The translations under genes and the position numbers were made by a program. The notes beneath the pieces were generated by a model. The model had not been told where the DNA came from and made no database searches. It worked only from the letters and a program-made list of their open reading frames with translations. Positions 42,782 through 52,410 of a DNA stretch of 64,000 nt are shown here, in pieces. Origin of the DNA: Dromaius novaehollandiae (taxonomy: Eukaryota > Chordata > Aves > Casuariiformes > Dromaiidae); the NCBI RefSeq assembly GCF_036370855.1, contig NC_088110.1:23927501-23991500 (forward strand). Direction: 5' to 3'. The first letter of the stretch is position 1. Every line of letters begins with the position of its first letter.

Positions 42782-43451
42782 GCCGCTGTCCCACGGCGGG
42801 GGGGGGGGGCATCTGCTGCCCCGGGAAGCCGGCGGGGGCCAGCCCTGCCAGGAGGAGGTATGCCGAGCTCGAGCGGGGACGGCCGTCACCCCGCCGCTGG
42901 ACTGGACGCGGGCTGCCTGCCCTGCTCTGCCGCCTGCTTGGCACCCGGCTCTCCTCGGAGAGGTACCGGTGCCGCGGGCTCCGTCACCTCCTGGGACAGG
43001 CCCCGGCTGCGCTGCCCCGACCCCATCAGCCCTCGAAGGGACGCGCTAGGGGAGCCTGTCCTAGCTGTCAGCACTCCAGGTCCTGTGCTCAGCTCCTGCG
43101 TGGAGCTGCTTGTGCTGGGAACATCCACCAGCCGCACAGCTCGGCTGAACTGCCAGCCTCGCAAAGGGGGCCAGACTGCGATGGGGAGTGCTGCAAGCTG
43201 CCTCCCTTCACTTGCTGTCAGCTTCCTTGTGCTGCTCCGCTCTCAAGAGGCTGCAGGCGGGTTGCAGCCCTGGGCCTCTGTGGAGCCGGCAGCAGCGCTG
43301 CCTGCCCGGGGGGGAGAGGAGAGAGGGGGCCCTGGGCCCCATCGGGTGCAGGAGTGAGATGAGGGGGCTGCCAGGAGGCAGGAGGCCTCAGCCCTGCTCG
43401 CTGTCCTGCAGCAGGCAGCTGTGGGCGCAGGGTCACCCTGACTTTGCCTTC

Positions 43452-43457
43452 AATAAA
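43452..43457 (+). terminator. CDK10: CDK10 poly(A) signal
   Basis: AATAAA lies 670 bases after the CDK10 stop codon. Confidence 0.85.
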
Positions 43458-43459
43458 AG

Positions 43460-44276
43460 CATCTGCAAACAGCAACGGTGCGGATGAACCGCTCGTTCCC
43501 CCGGGGCTCAGCATCCTCCGGGGCACAGCCACAGCGCGGGCGGGAAGGAAGCCGTGCCCTGACCCAACATCCTGCCGCGTGGCTGGGCGGGAGGAGCTGG
43601 GCCCCTGCGCTGTGAAGCAGGGACGAGCACAGCCACAGGCGCTGCCTCCTTGGAACAGCTTTTAGCTGAGCCAGGCCGGGAAAGGTGCTCTAGCAGGGCA
43701 GTGGGGCTGTGCCCGCTTCCCTTGCGCATCCCGCTGCTTCCTCCCGGCAGCTGTAAGGCTACAGAGCTGGCTGTGGTGCCGGAGGGGCCTGACACCCCCT
43801 ACAAGGTGGGGGCAAAGCCCTGCCAGGCTCGAGAGGTGGTGGCGTCGGCCTTGTCCCAGCTGCCACGTGCAGCCCAGGGCCCAGCAGCACGTCCCAGTGC
43901 CTCCCTTGGCCCTGCTGACGCCAACGCAGCCAGTTCCTCCCCGCTCCCTCCCCGGCAGGACAAGACCACCGTGCCGTGGGCAGCCGCGTTTTACTGAGAT
44001 GCACCGAGGCGGTTACAGCAGGGAGAGAGCAGTCCTGGTGCTCCGGAGCCCATCGCCCGCTGCCCGAGGAGGGGCACGTGCTGCCTGGTGCTGCCCGGCA
44101 GCGGGGCTCGGCGCAGGCCCCGCTACCGCTGACCGCTTGGAAGGAGCACTGGGGCGAGAGCTTCGGTCTCCTTATCCTCAGGCTGCCCGGAGAGCCGTGA
44201 AATCCCGCGCCGCCAGCAGCAGTTCCCCTAAAGCCGGGCCCGGGGGGGGGGCCCTTCCCCACGGCCTTTCCGCCGG
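43460..44276. other. CDK10/SPATA2L convergent interval; probable SPATA2L 3' UTR
   Basis: No coding exon is seen. On the minus strand the nearest poly(A)-type hexamer is AGTAAA (plus TTTACT, 43990-43995), giving SPATA2L a 3' UTR of about 300 bases. Confidence 0.45.
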
Positions 44277-45709
44277 CTAGGGCCGGGCGCCGGCGCCGTC
44301 GGCCAGCAGCATGTCCACCTCTGTCCTCTGCAGCCAGAGGCGCCGCTGCTTCTCGCTGCGCAGCTCCTGGCCGCGGTGGCGGGTCCGGCAGGCCTGGGCG
44401 GCCGCGCAGGCGCTGGCGTGGAGCTGCTGGCAGGTAGCGCAGCAGTAGGAGGGCAGCGCGCCGCGGCGCAGGCACGAGTGCAGCTGGTAGCAGGGCAGCT
44501 CCGGGGCCTCCCCGCCGGCGGGCCACGGGGCGGCGGGGGGCAAATCCCCGGGCCTGCCGCTCCCCGGGGGCTGCTGGGGCTCCCCCGGCACGGCCCTGCC
44601 GCCCGGGCCCAGCGCGGGGCAGTTTGCTGCCCGGCTCAGGGCGGGCGCAGGGGGGGAGCAGCGGGCGCTCGCCTGGGAGCCTGCACTCACGGCATCGCGG
44701 GCGCTGCTGGCTGCACCGAGCTCCTGCTCCGGGAAGAGCAGAGCGGAGGCGTCCGGCTCGCCGGTGCCCTCGGCGGGGAGCAGCTCCTGCCCCAGCTCAC
44801 TGCGTCCCGTGAGGTCCCAGCACCTCCTGGGCGCGTCCTGAGCGCCCCGCGGCCCAGCCGGGTCCCTCCACAGCCTGGCGCTCCGCTCCCGTGGGCCGGA
44901 TCCAGGCAGCGGCGAGGGGGCTGCGTCCTGCCGGCCTCCCGCGGGGCCGGCGTCCTCGGGGCCCGCCGGCGGCTCCCGGTACAGGTCCACGGAGTCGCCG
45001 CCGCCGGCGTCGCGCCACAGCATCTCCACGCAGGCCTCCACGCCGCCGGCGAGCCGCCGCGCCTCGAGCAGCTCCTGGGCGCGCACCCGGCGCGGCCGCA
45101 GCCGCAGCATCGCTTCCGCCAGGATCTCGCACTCCAGCCGGCAGGCGAAGAAGCCGCAGGCGGCGGCGACGAGCTCGGGCCCCGGGGGCGGCCGGGAGAC
45201 GGCGAGGTGGTGGTCGTCCCGCCGCGCGTAGCCCAGGCGGCCGAAGCTCCGCGCGAGCTCGGCCTCGGGCAGCGCCGTCCGCAGCCGGTGCACGTAGGCC
45301 CCCGAGAAGGTCTGCAAGGAGAGCGGCGGCACGGCTGCAGCACCCGCCCCGCGCGCCCCTGCCCGCCGCCACCCCGGCCCTCCCGGTGCAACCGGCTCCT
45401 CACCTTGACGGTGCCGAACTCCCGGCGCCAGGGGAAGAGGTAGAGGTTGACGGCAGCCAGCTCCAGCAGCTCGAAGGCGGCGGCCAGGCCCCGCAGCGCC
45501 TGCCCCAGGTCGCGGCGGCCCCGCAGGCCGGCGGCCAGGAGGGTCCCGGCGTCGTCCTGCAGGGCCCGGAGCAGCGCCGGGTCGTCCCGCAGGCGCTGGC
45601 GGAGCGTCTCCGCGAAGGCGGCGTCGGAGCAGGCGCCGGCGCGGCCCCTCCGGCAGTCCCGCTCCAGGCAGCGCCGGTACTCCTGCCGCAGCGCCGCGCC
45701 GGAGCACAT
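44277..45709 (-). CDS. SPATA2L: SPATA2-like protein (PUB domain adaptor)
   Basis: The paralogue SPATA2 links the deubiquitinase CYLD to the HOIP subunit of the linear-ubiquitin ligase; SPATA2L is thought to bind CYLD. Two coding exons: 45709-45404 and 45311-44277; 446 aa (human about 424). The ATG at 45709 starts MCSGAALRQEYRRCLERDC. The PUB-containing N-terminal half runs through ALLRALQDDAGTLL, LAAVNLYLFPWRREFGTVK, TFSGAYVHRLR and ECEILAEAMLRL, about residues 1-210. A variable Pro/Gly-rich middle follows. The C terminus has a cysteine-rich zinc-binding region, LPCYQLHSCLRRG, YCCATCQQLHASAC and CRTRHRGQEL. The single coding intron, after LeuTyrLeuPhePro...Lys, matches the family. SPATA2 itself is excluded by locus. 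Confidence 0.93.
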
Positions 45710-45724
45710 CCTGCGGGAGGCAGC

Positions 45725-46250
45725 GGCCTCAGCCCGGCACCCCGCGGCCCGGCACCCCGCGGCCCGGCACCCCGCACCCAGGCTCTGCACCCAGCACCCG
45801 GCCATAGCCGAGCACCCCGCGCCCGGGCCCAGCACCCTGGATCTCCGCGCCCACCCCGCCCCGGGTCCCCCCGCACTCAGCACCCAGCCCCGCGCCGCCG
45901 CCCCTCCCCGGGACCCCGCACCCGGCCGCGGCTCCCCGGTACCGACATCCGCTCCCGCTCCCCGGTACGGGCCGCGGCGGCGGCGCGGGGACCCGGGGGA
46001 GCCCCGGCGGGGGCGTGGCGCGGGAATCCCCGCGCGGGGGCGTGGCTTGGGGAGCCCCCGGGGGGGCGTGGCCTGGGGACCCCCCTCACCTGCCGCTGCC
46101 GCCTCCGCTCCCCGCCGTGCCGCAGCGGCGCCCCTTCCGCTTCTCCCGCGCCCCGCCCGCTTCGGGCGGTGACGTATGCGGGGCAGTCCCCGCTGCCACG
46201 CCCCCCAAGGGGCGGAGCCAGCCCCGGCGCTCCGCCCCCACCCGCGCCGA
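45725..46250. promoter_or_regulatory. SPATA2L 5' region (CpG island)
   Basis: Short GC-rich repeats (CCCGCGGCCCGGCAC at about 45740-45780; GGGGCGTGGC boxes at about 46010-46075) sit upstream of the SPATA2L start. An untranslated first exon is expected but its limits cannot be set. Confidence 0.45.
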
Positions 46251-46560
46251 CAGCGCCCCCGCGCGGGCGGGAGGAGCAGCGGCGCCACCGGGAGGGCACC
46301 GGGAGGGCACCGGGGAGCTGGCCCGGGACAACCGGGCAGGCGACCACCGGGCCCCGGGGAGGGCCGGGGCAGCGGGGCTGAGGCGGAGTGGCCGGGTCCC
46401 ACCCTCTCCGCGCCTGGGGTCCCCCCCATCCCGGGGTGCCCCATCCCGGTGGCCCCCCAGTGCCGGTACCGCTTCCCACCCCCCGCCCCGGTGCCGCCGG
46501 TGCCCGCCCATCCCCAGTGCACCGCAGCGGAGGCCGCGGGCAGCAGCGGAGGCCGCAGGC
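46250..46560. other. Short intergenic interval between SPATA2L and VPS9D1
   Basis: GC-rich, with a GGCACCGGGAGG repeat near 46290-46320. No exon is recognised. Confidence 0.5.
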
Positions 46561-46567
46561 AGGCACC

Positions 46568-46573
46568 TTTATT
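46568..46573 (-). terminator. VPS9D1: VPS9D1 poly(A) signal
   Basis: TTTATT on the plus strand (AATAAA on the minus) lies 182 bases after the VPS9D1 stop codon. Confidence 0.85.
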
Positions 46574-46754
46574 CGTCGCTGCCCGCCGCGGCGGGAGCCC
46601 GGGAGGCTCAGCACCGGGGCCCCCTCCAGTGTTTCCCCGTTCCCAGCCGGCCCCGGGGGCTCCCCGCAGCCGGGTCTCTCCGCGCTCCCGCAGGGGCCCC
46701 GGGACCGGGCACCGCTCCGGCCCGGGGCTCCGGCGAGGCCCCCGGCGCGGCTCC

Positions 46755-49700
46755 TCAGCGCAGCGACTCCACGTAGGACAGGGCGCTCTGCAGCGAGGTC
46801 AGGCAGTAGCCCTCCTCGCCGATGAGGTACCTGCGGCACAGCGGCGCCCCGGCTCAGCGCCGGCCCCGGCTCCCCGCCGCCGGCCCCCGCCGCCCCCGCG
46901 GCACCTACCCCTCGTGGATGAACTCCTCCAGGGCCGCGCACTCGGCCGCCAGCTGGGGCAGCCCGCTCCGCAGCACCACGTAGGACAGGATGGGCAGCAG
47001 GTCGTCGGCGCCGCTGCGGCGACGGCGCCCGTCAGCCCCGCGGGACCCGCCGGCCCCGCTCCCGGCTCGCCGCGGCCCCGCTACCTCCGAGCGACCGCTC
47101 TGATGGCCAGCGCGGCCGGAGCGACCCCGGCACGGACCCCCCCCACGCCGCCGGCACGGCGGGGCTCCCGCAGCCGGAGCGGTGCTGCGCCGGAGGCGGC
47201 TTCGCAGCGGCACCCGGCACGCAGCAGCCCCACGTTGCCCTGCCGGGCACGTCGGGGCGCCGGCCCGGCCGTACTCACATGGCGGCGGCGGCGGCGGGGG
47301 GCCGGCTGTCACGGGCACCGCAGTACTCCTCCGCGCACTCGCAGATGACGCGCAGGGCTCGCACTGCGGGCACAGCAGCACCGTGAGCCCCGGCACGCCG
47401 CCACCCCGCGCCCCGCGCCCCGGCCACGCACCGATGCACTCCAGCTTCCTCTGGGGACACGTCTCCAGCGGGATGAGGCGCAGCTCCTCCACGGCGCAGC
47501 CGTACGCGGGGCCCCCGCCGGCCGGCGCCGCCGGGAAGAGCCGGGGAGGCAGGCCCAGCTCGGCGGGGCCGGCGTGCCGGTGCCGCTCCATGCTGCGGGC
47601 CAGGGCCGCCTCGCGGGGCCGGTGCACGCTCCTGGGGGCAGGCGAGGCGGGAGGCGGCGGCGGCGGCGGGGGGGTCCGCCCCGGCCGAGCCCCGCGGTAC
47701 CTGTAGAGCGCCAGCAGCGGGGCCCACAGCGGGGGGAAGAAGGCCTCCTCGAGGCAGGCCAGGCTCTGCTCCTTGCGGGGCGCCGCGCCGAGCCCCTCGA
47801 AGGCCAGCAGGGTCAGCGCCAGCAGCCTGTCTGCCGAGGGCCGGCACGCGGCACGCTCAGCCGGGGCTGCACGTGCGCCGGGCCTCCCCTGCCGCCCCGC
47901 GGCCCTGCCCCGCGGCCCTGCTCCTCGGCCCTGCCCCAGCCACCCCCCGTCCCTGCCCTGCATCCCTGCCCCACAGCCCTGCTCCTCGTCCCTGCCCCAG
48001 CCTGACCCACGTCCCTGCCCCACGTCCCTGCCCCAGCCTGACCCACGTCCCTGCTCCAGCCACCCACGTCCCTGCCCCAGCCTGACCAACATCCCTGCTC
48101 TGCATCCCTGCCCCAGCTGCCCCACATCCCTGCCCCATGTCGCTGCCCCAGCCTGACCCACATCCCTGCCCTGTATCCCTGCCCCATGTCCCTGCCATAG
48201 CCCGATCCCCATCTCTGCCCCACAGCCCTGCCCCACAGCCCTGCCCCACGGTCCTGCCCCACGGTCCTGCCCCAGCCCAATCTACGTCCCTGCCCTGCAT
48301 CCCTGCCCCAGCCCACCCCGTGTCCCTGCCCCACATCCCTGCCCCAGCCACCCCATCTCCCTGCCCCACATCCCCATCTGCACGGCCTGTGGCAGCCCCA
48401 CTCCTGGGGGCTCCCTCTCTGCCCCACACCCCTGGGCGACAGAGGCGCCACATCGGGGGCCACGGCCCGGCCCCCACCTCATCCCAGCCAAGACAGGGCA
48501 GCGGCCATGGGCTGCATCCGGATCCGTCCTCCCCCCCCGCAGGAGGGCAGCCCCCCGCCCAGCCCCCCGCCCCACCGCCCGGCCCGGCGGCCGCCGCTCA
48601 CCGATGGCGTTGTGGATGTCCCGCACGACGCCCTTGAGCTGCTCCTGCAGCGACGGCCTCGGCGGGGGCCCGGCCGGAGGCTCCCCCGCGGGCCAGCCCT
48701 CGGGCGACGCCAGGAACCGCTCCAGGTCCTCAAAGGAGCTCTCCCGGGGCGGCGGGGGGACGGCCGCCGCCGCAGGGGGCCCGGCTGGCCCGGCGGAGCC
48801 GCCCTCGAGCCCGCGGCCGTCGGCGAGGGGCGAGCCGGACGCGCTGTGCCGCAGCCCGCCCGCGCCGCGCTCCGGCCCCGGGAACATGCAGTGCAGGCTG
48901 CGGGAGGCTCGGAGCCGCCGGCCCCCCGGCTCCGGGGGCGGCAGGGCCCCGGCGTCCGGCGGGAGGAGGCCGGTGGGGGAGGCGGGGGCGGCGGCGCCCT
49001 GGCTGACGGCGGGGTAGAGGCGGCCGTACACGGCGCACTGCAGCTTCCGCAGCAGCTGGGCGATGGGGTGCTCGGGGCAGCTGCCAGCGCAACGGGGGGG
49101 CCGGTGAGGGGGCGAGGGCAGGCAGGCGCCAAGCGCGGCCGCGGCCCCCTCCCTCCGTCCCTCCGTCCCTCCATCCCAGCCCTGGTGCTACCTGAGCAGG
49201 CAGGAGAAGAGCCCCGCCACCACGGAGAGATCCGCCGGGCTCCTCTTCAGCTTGGCCTTCCACTGCCGCGGCCAGTCCTGCGGAGAGCGTCCGCGGGCAG
49301 TGAGACGGGACCCTGGTGGGGGGAGATGGCACCGCGTCCTGCCCCCCGGAGCCCAGGGGTGGCGGGTATCCCACCCCCAGGACAAGGCCTCGTGCCCCGG
49401 CAGCACACAGGGCCGGCGGCACCCCATCCCCAGGGAACGGCACCCTGCCCCGCGGCCGGCATCCCACCCCCCGGCACAGCACCCCGGGCCGGCAGCGCCG
49501 GGCGCGCACTCACGTGGTCCTGCTCGTACTCGAGGACGGCGGCGTAGAGGGCTCTCTGCTCCTGCTCCTCGGGGGTGAGGGCCACGCTGCCGGAGAACCG
49601 CCTGCCGGAGCGCGGTGCCATGGGCGGGGGGCTGCAGGGAGGCCCCCGCGCCCGCGAGACCCCCACCGCGACGCCCCGGCCCCGCTCACCTGTCAGCGGC

Positions 49701-52083
49701 CTCCTGCAGCCGCAGCCTCCGCTCCTCCAGCTTCCGCTGCAGCTGGGCCGCGGCAGAGTCAAGGCTGCGGAGCCGCCCACCGCCACGGCACGGGGCCGGC
49801 CCCGGCGTCCCCTCCCGCGGCCCGGGGTCCCTGGCAGCCTGCCACTGCGGCAAGCGCGGCTGGAGCCCCCGTGGGACCCCCACGCCAGCTCTTCCAGGCA
49901 CAGCCTCCACCTCCCTTGGGCAGGATCCGCCCTTCTCCCACCCTTTTCCCCCCAGCCAGCCTGCAACAGGACGGCGCGCAGATCCCAACGTGTTGTGGAT
50001 CGGATGCGGCTCAGGCGCCCGCAGCAGCATGCGAGGCTACGAAGCCTGGCCGCGCAGGGCCAGAGGCAGGCTGCAGGCTCGGCATGCTCCGGGCCGGGCT
50101 GCCTCCACGTCCCTCCGGAGCGGGGGCCTCACAGCTCTCCGAACGGGAAGGATACGGTCTCCTCCCGGGCCTTGGCTATCACCAGGTTCTCCATCATCTG
50201 CCGCTGGAGGGACAGCGTCTGCGGAGCAGAGAGTGCACTGGTGGCACCGGCCAAGCGCCCGCGGCCGCCCCTGACGCAGCGAGAAGGGGCGGGCAGGCGC
50301 GGGGGGCTCCGGGCACCACCGGGACCCTCCCGCCCCAGCTGGGGTCCATCGCACCCAGATGCTCCCACCCTGCCGCTGCAGGAGCCCTCTCCCTTCCCAG
50401 GGCCAGAGCCGTCCCTCGGGGCCAGAGCTGTCCCCCCCGGGGCCAGAGCCTCCCTGGGGCTCCTCGGGCCCCGCAACCCCCGCTTGCCCCTCGCCGCCCC
50501 CCACGTACCAGGGAGGTCTTCTGCAGGGCCTGCCGGGGGTCCAGCCGCGCCACCCGCGCCTCGTAGGCCGCCTTCAGCTTCTGGTTCTGCAGAGACGCCT
50601 CCTCCAGCGGCGTCAGCTCCCTGCCGGCAGCGAGCCCTGAGCACCCGCCGGGGCGGCCGGGCGGGACGCGGGTGCCGAGCCGCCTGCCCGGAGCAGGCGC
50701 CGGCCCTGCCGCCGGCCCACGTACTTCCTGGCGCTCTGAGCTTCGGCGAGCTGCAGCTTCTGGAAGATCTCCGGCGGCAGGAACGGAGACAGCTTGCCGC
50801 CCTCATCCGAGAAGACCCTGCGGTGCCGGGAGACGGGCGGGGGGCCCGCGACGCTCTCCTGCGCGGCCGGCCTGGCCTTGGCTTTCCCTGGGGGGGGGGG
50901 GGGGGGGGGGGGGAGGTGAGCAGGCGGAGGCCCCATGCTGTGCCCACCCGCTGGGGACGGCACCGCTCACCGAGGGCGGCCGCGATGGACTTGACCCTCT
51001 CCAGGCACTGCTCCGCCAGCTTCAGCATCTTCGGCGTGTCCGGCGCGACACCCTCCTCGCCGTCTGCGCGGGGGACATCGGGTGGGTGCCGGGGCCCCCG
51101 GAGCGGCTCGGCCACCCGCCCCGCCGCGGCACGGGGGTGTCGCGGGGCCCCCGGGCATCGCCGCGAGGCCGCCCCCACCTTTGCCGGCCGCCGCGTCGTC
51201 CCGCAGGGCCTGGGCGATGAAGGCGATGCTGCGCAGGTACTCCACGTAGGCGTCCTGCCGGGGAGAGTGCGCCTGAGCCCCCCCGCGCCCCCCCGCCGCC
51301 GCCCCGCTGCAGGGGTGATGGGAACAACTCCCCCCCCCCAGGGCTTGGGGGCTGCAGGGGGCTGGGAGGGGGCTGAAGTGGGGCACAGTGCTGTGGGGGG
51401 CACAAGGGGGGTGCCCAAGCTAATCTGGGGGAACATGGGGGTTCCCAAGGGGGGGGGTGAGGGGTGCCCCAGGGCAAAAAGGGGATCCTGGGGGGTCCTG
51501 GAGGGGATGGGGCGGTCCTGGAGGGGATGTGGGCCACGGACAGGGCTTGGGGGGGTCCTGGAGGAAATGGGGGGGTCCTGGAGGGGATGAGGGACACGGA
51601 CAGGGCTTGGGGGGGTCCTGGAGGAAATGGGGGGGTCCTGGAGGGGATGGGGGCCACGGACAGGGCTTGGGGGGGTCCTGGAGACGATGGGGGGGTCCTG
51701 GAGGGGATGAGGGACACGGACAGGGCTTGGGGGGGTCCTGGAGACGATGGGGGGGTCCTGGAGGGAATGCGAGGCCGCGAGCAGGGCTTGGGGGGTGCCG
51801 GAGGGGGCAGAGGGCCCCCCCAGGGCATAGGGGGAACCTGGGGGGCCCCAGAGGGGCCGGGGGGTCCCGGACGGAGCTGGGGGGGGCCCTGGGCAGGGCC
51901 GGGGGTCCCGGAGGAGCCGGTCCCGGGCCGGGCTCGGTGCCCCCGGGGCGGCGCGGCGCTCACCCGCGGGCGGCCGCCGCTGTCCAGCTCCAGGGCGCCG
52001 TTCGCCAGCTTCATGGCGGCCTGCAGGGCGCGGCCCGGCCCCTCCGCGCCGCCGCCGCCGCCGCCCGCCGCCGCCGCGGCCAT
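46755..52083 (-). CDS. VPS9D1: VPS9 domain-containing protein 1
   Basis: Carries a VPS9 domain, the fold of Rab5-family exchange factors; its own Rab is poorly defined. Coding exons in transcription order: 52083-51964, 51254-51179, 51063-50971, 50887-50725, 50620-50509, 50218-50156, 49742-49690, 49601-49514, 49277-49192, 49080-48602, 47830-47701, 47631-47432, 47363-47279, 47013-46909, 46830-46755; 642 aa (human 631). The N-terminal MIT-like region reads [18 protein letters not shown] and [17 protein letters not shown]. The most conserved block is [20 protein letters not shown], then a coiled coil ([19 protein letters not shown]). The middle exon (48602-49080) is Pro/Ala/Gly-rich. The VPS9 domain reads [38 protein letters not shown] and ALSYVESLR. 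All introns are GT-AG in phase. Confidence 0.95.
47925..48370. repeat. CCCTGCCCCAGCCTGACCCACGT minisatellite in VPS9D1 intron 10
   Basis: About 20 imperfect units of 17-24 bases. The long open frames here are by-products. Confidence 0.88.
50890..50912. repeat. Homopolymer G (C on the coding strand) at the VPS9D1 exon 4 acceptor
   Basis: An uninterrupted run of about 22-23 G on the plus strand lies directly beside the exon 4 splice acceptor. On the gene strand it is the polypyrimidine tract, made entirely of C. Confidence 0.9.
51475..51800. repeat. 60-bp G-rich minisatellite in VPS9D1 intron 1
   Basis: CAGGGCTTGG recurs at 51541, 51601, 51661 and 51721, exactly 60 bases apart. Each unit holds two copies of GGGGGTCCTGGAGG(A/G)(A/G)ATG. 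The plus strand carries many runs of six or seven G. Confidence 0.94.
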
Positions 52084-52410
52084 GGCGGCCGGGCCCGGAA
52101 CGCTGCGCGCGGGTCGCGGCGCCCGGGGGGGACGGGCGGGCCGGGCACCGCGGCGGCCGCCCGGAGCGTTGAGGCCGCCGGACCGCGCCGCCGCCGCGCC
52201 ACGTGCCGCCCCGCGCCCCCCCCCCGTCCCGACCGGAACCGGAACCGGCAGCGGCGGCGGCGGCGGCAGCAGCGGCGCGGCGGGGACCGCCGCCCCCCGC
52301 CGGCTCGCGGTGCGGCGGCGGCGGCGGCTTCTCCGGGCGGCAGGCGGCGCTGCGGCGGGGCGCGCCGAGGCGAGGCGGGGCGGGCCGGGCCCGCGGCGGC
52401 GGCGGCGGCG
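52084..52410. promoter_or_regulatory. Bidirectional CpG promoter of VPS9D1 and ZNF276
   Basis: 327 bases separate the divergent start codons. The block is almost pure G+C, with GGAACCGGAACCGG (ETS-like) near 52230 and a CGG/GGC trinucleotide run near 52245-52275. No TATA box. Confidence 0.75.

Noticed and set aside
45404-45709. The GTG-started frame at 45707 as an independent protein
   Set aside because: It is a frame-shifted reading of SPATA2L exon 1; the true ATG is at 45709 in another frame.
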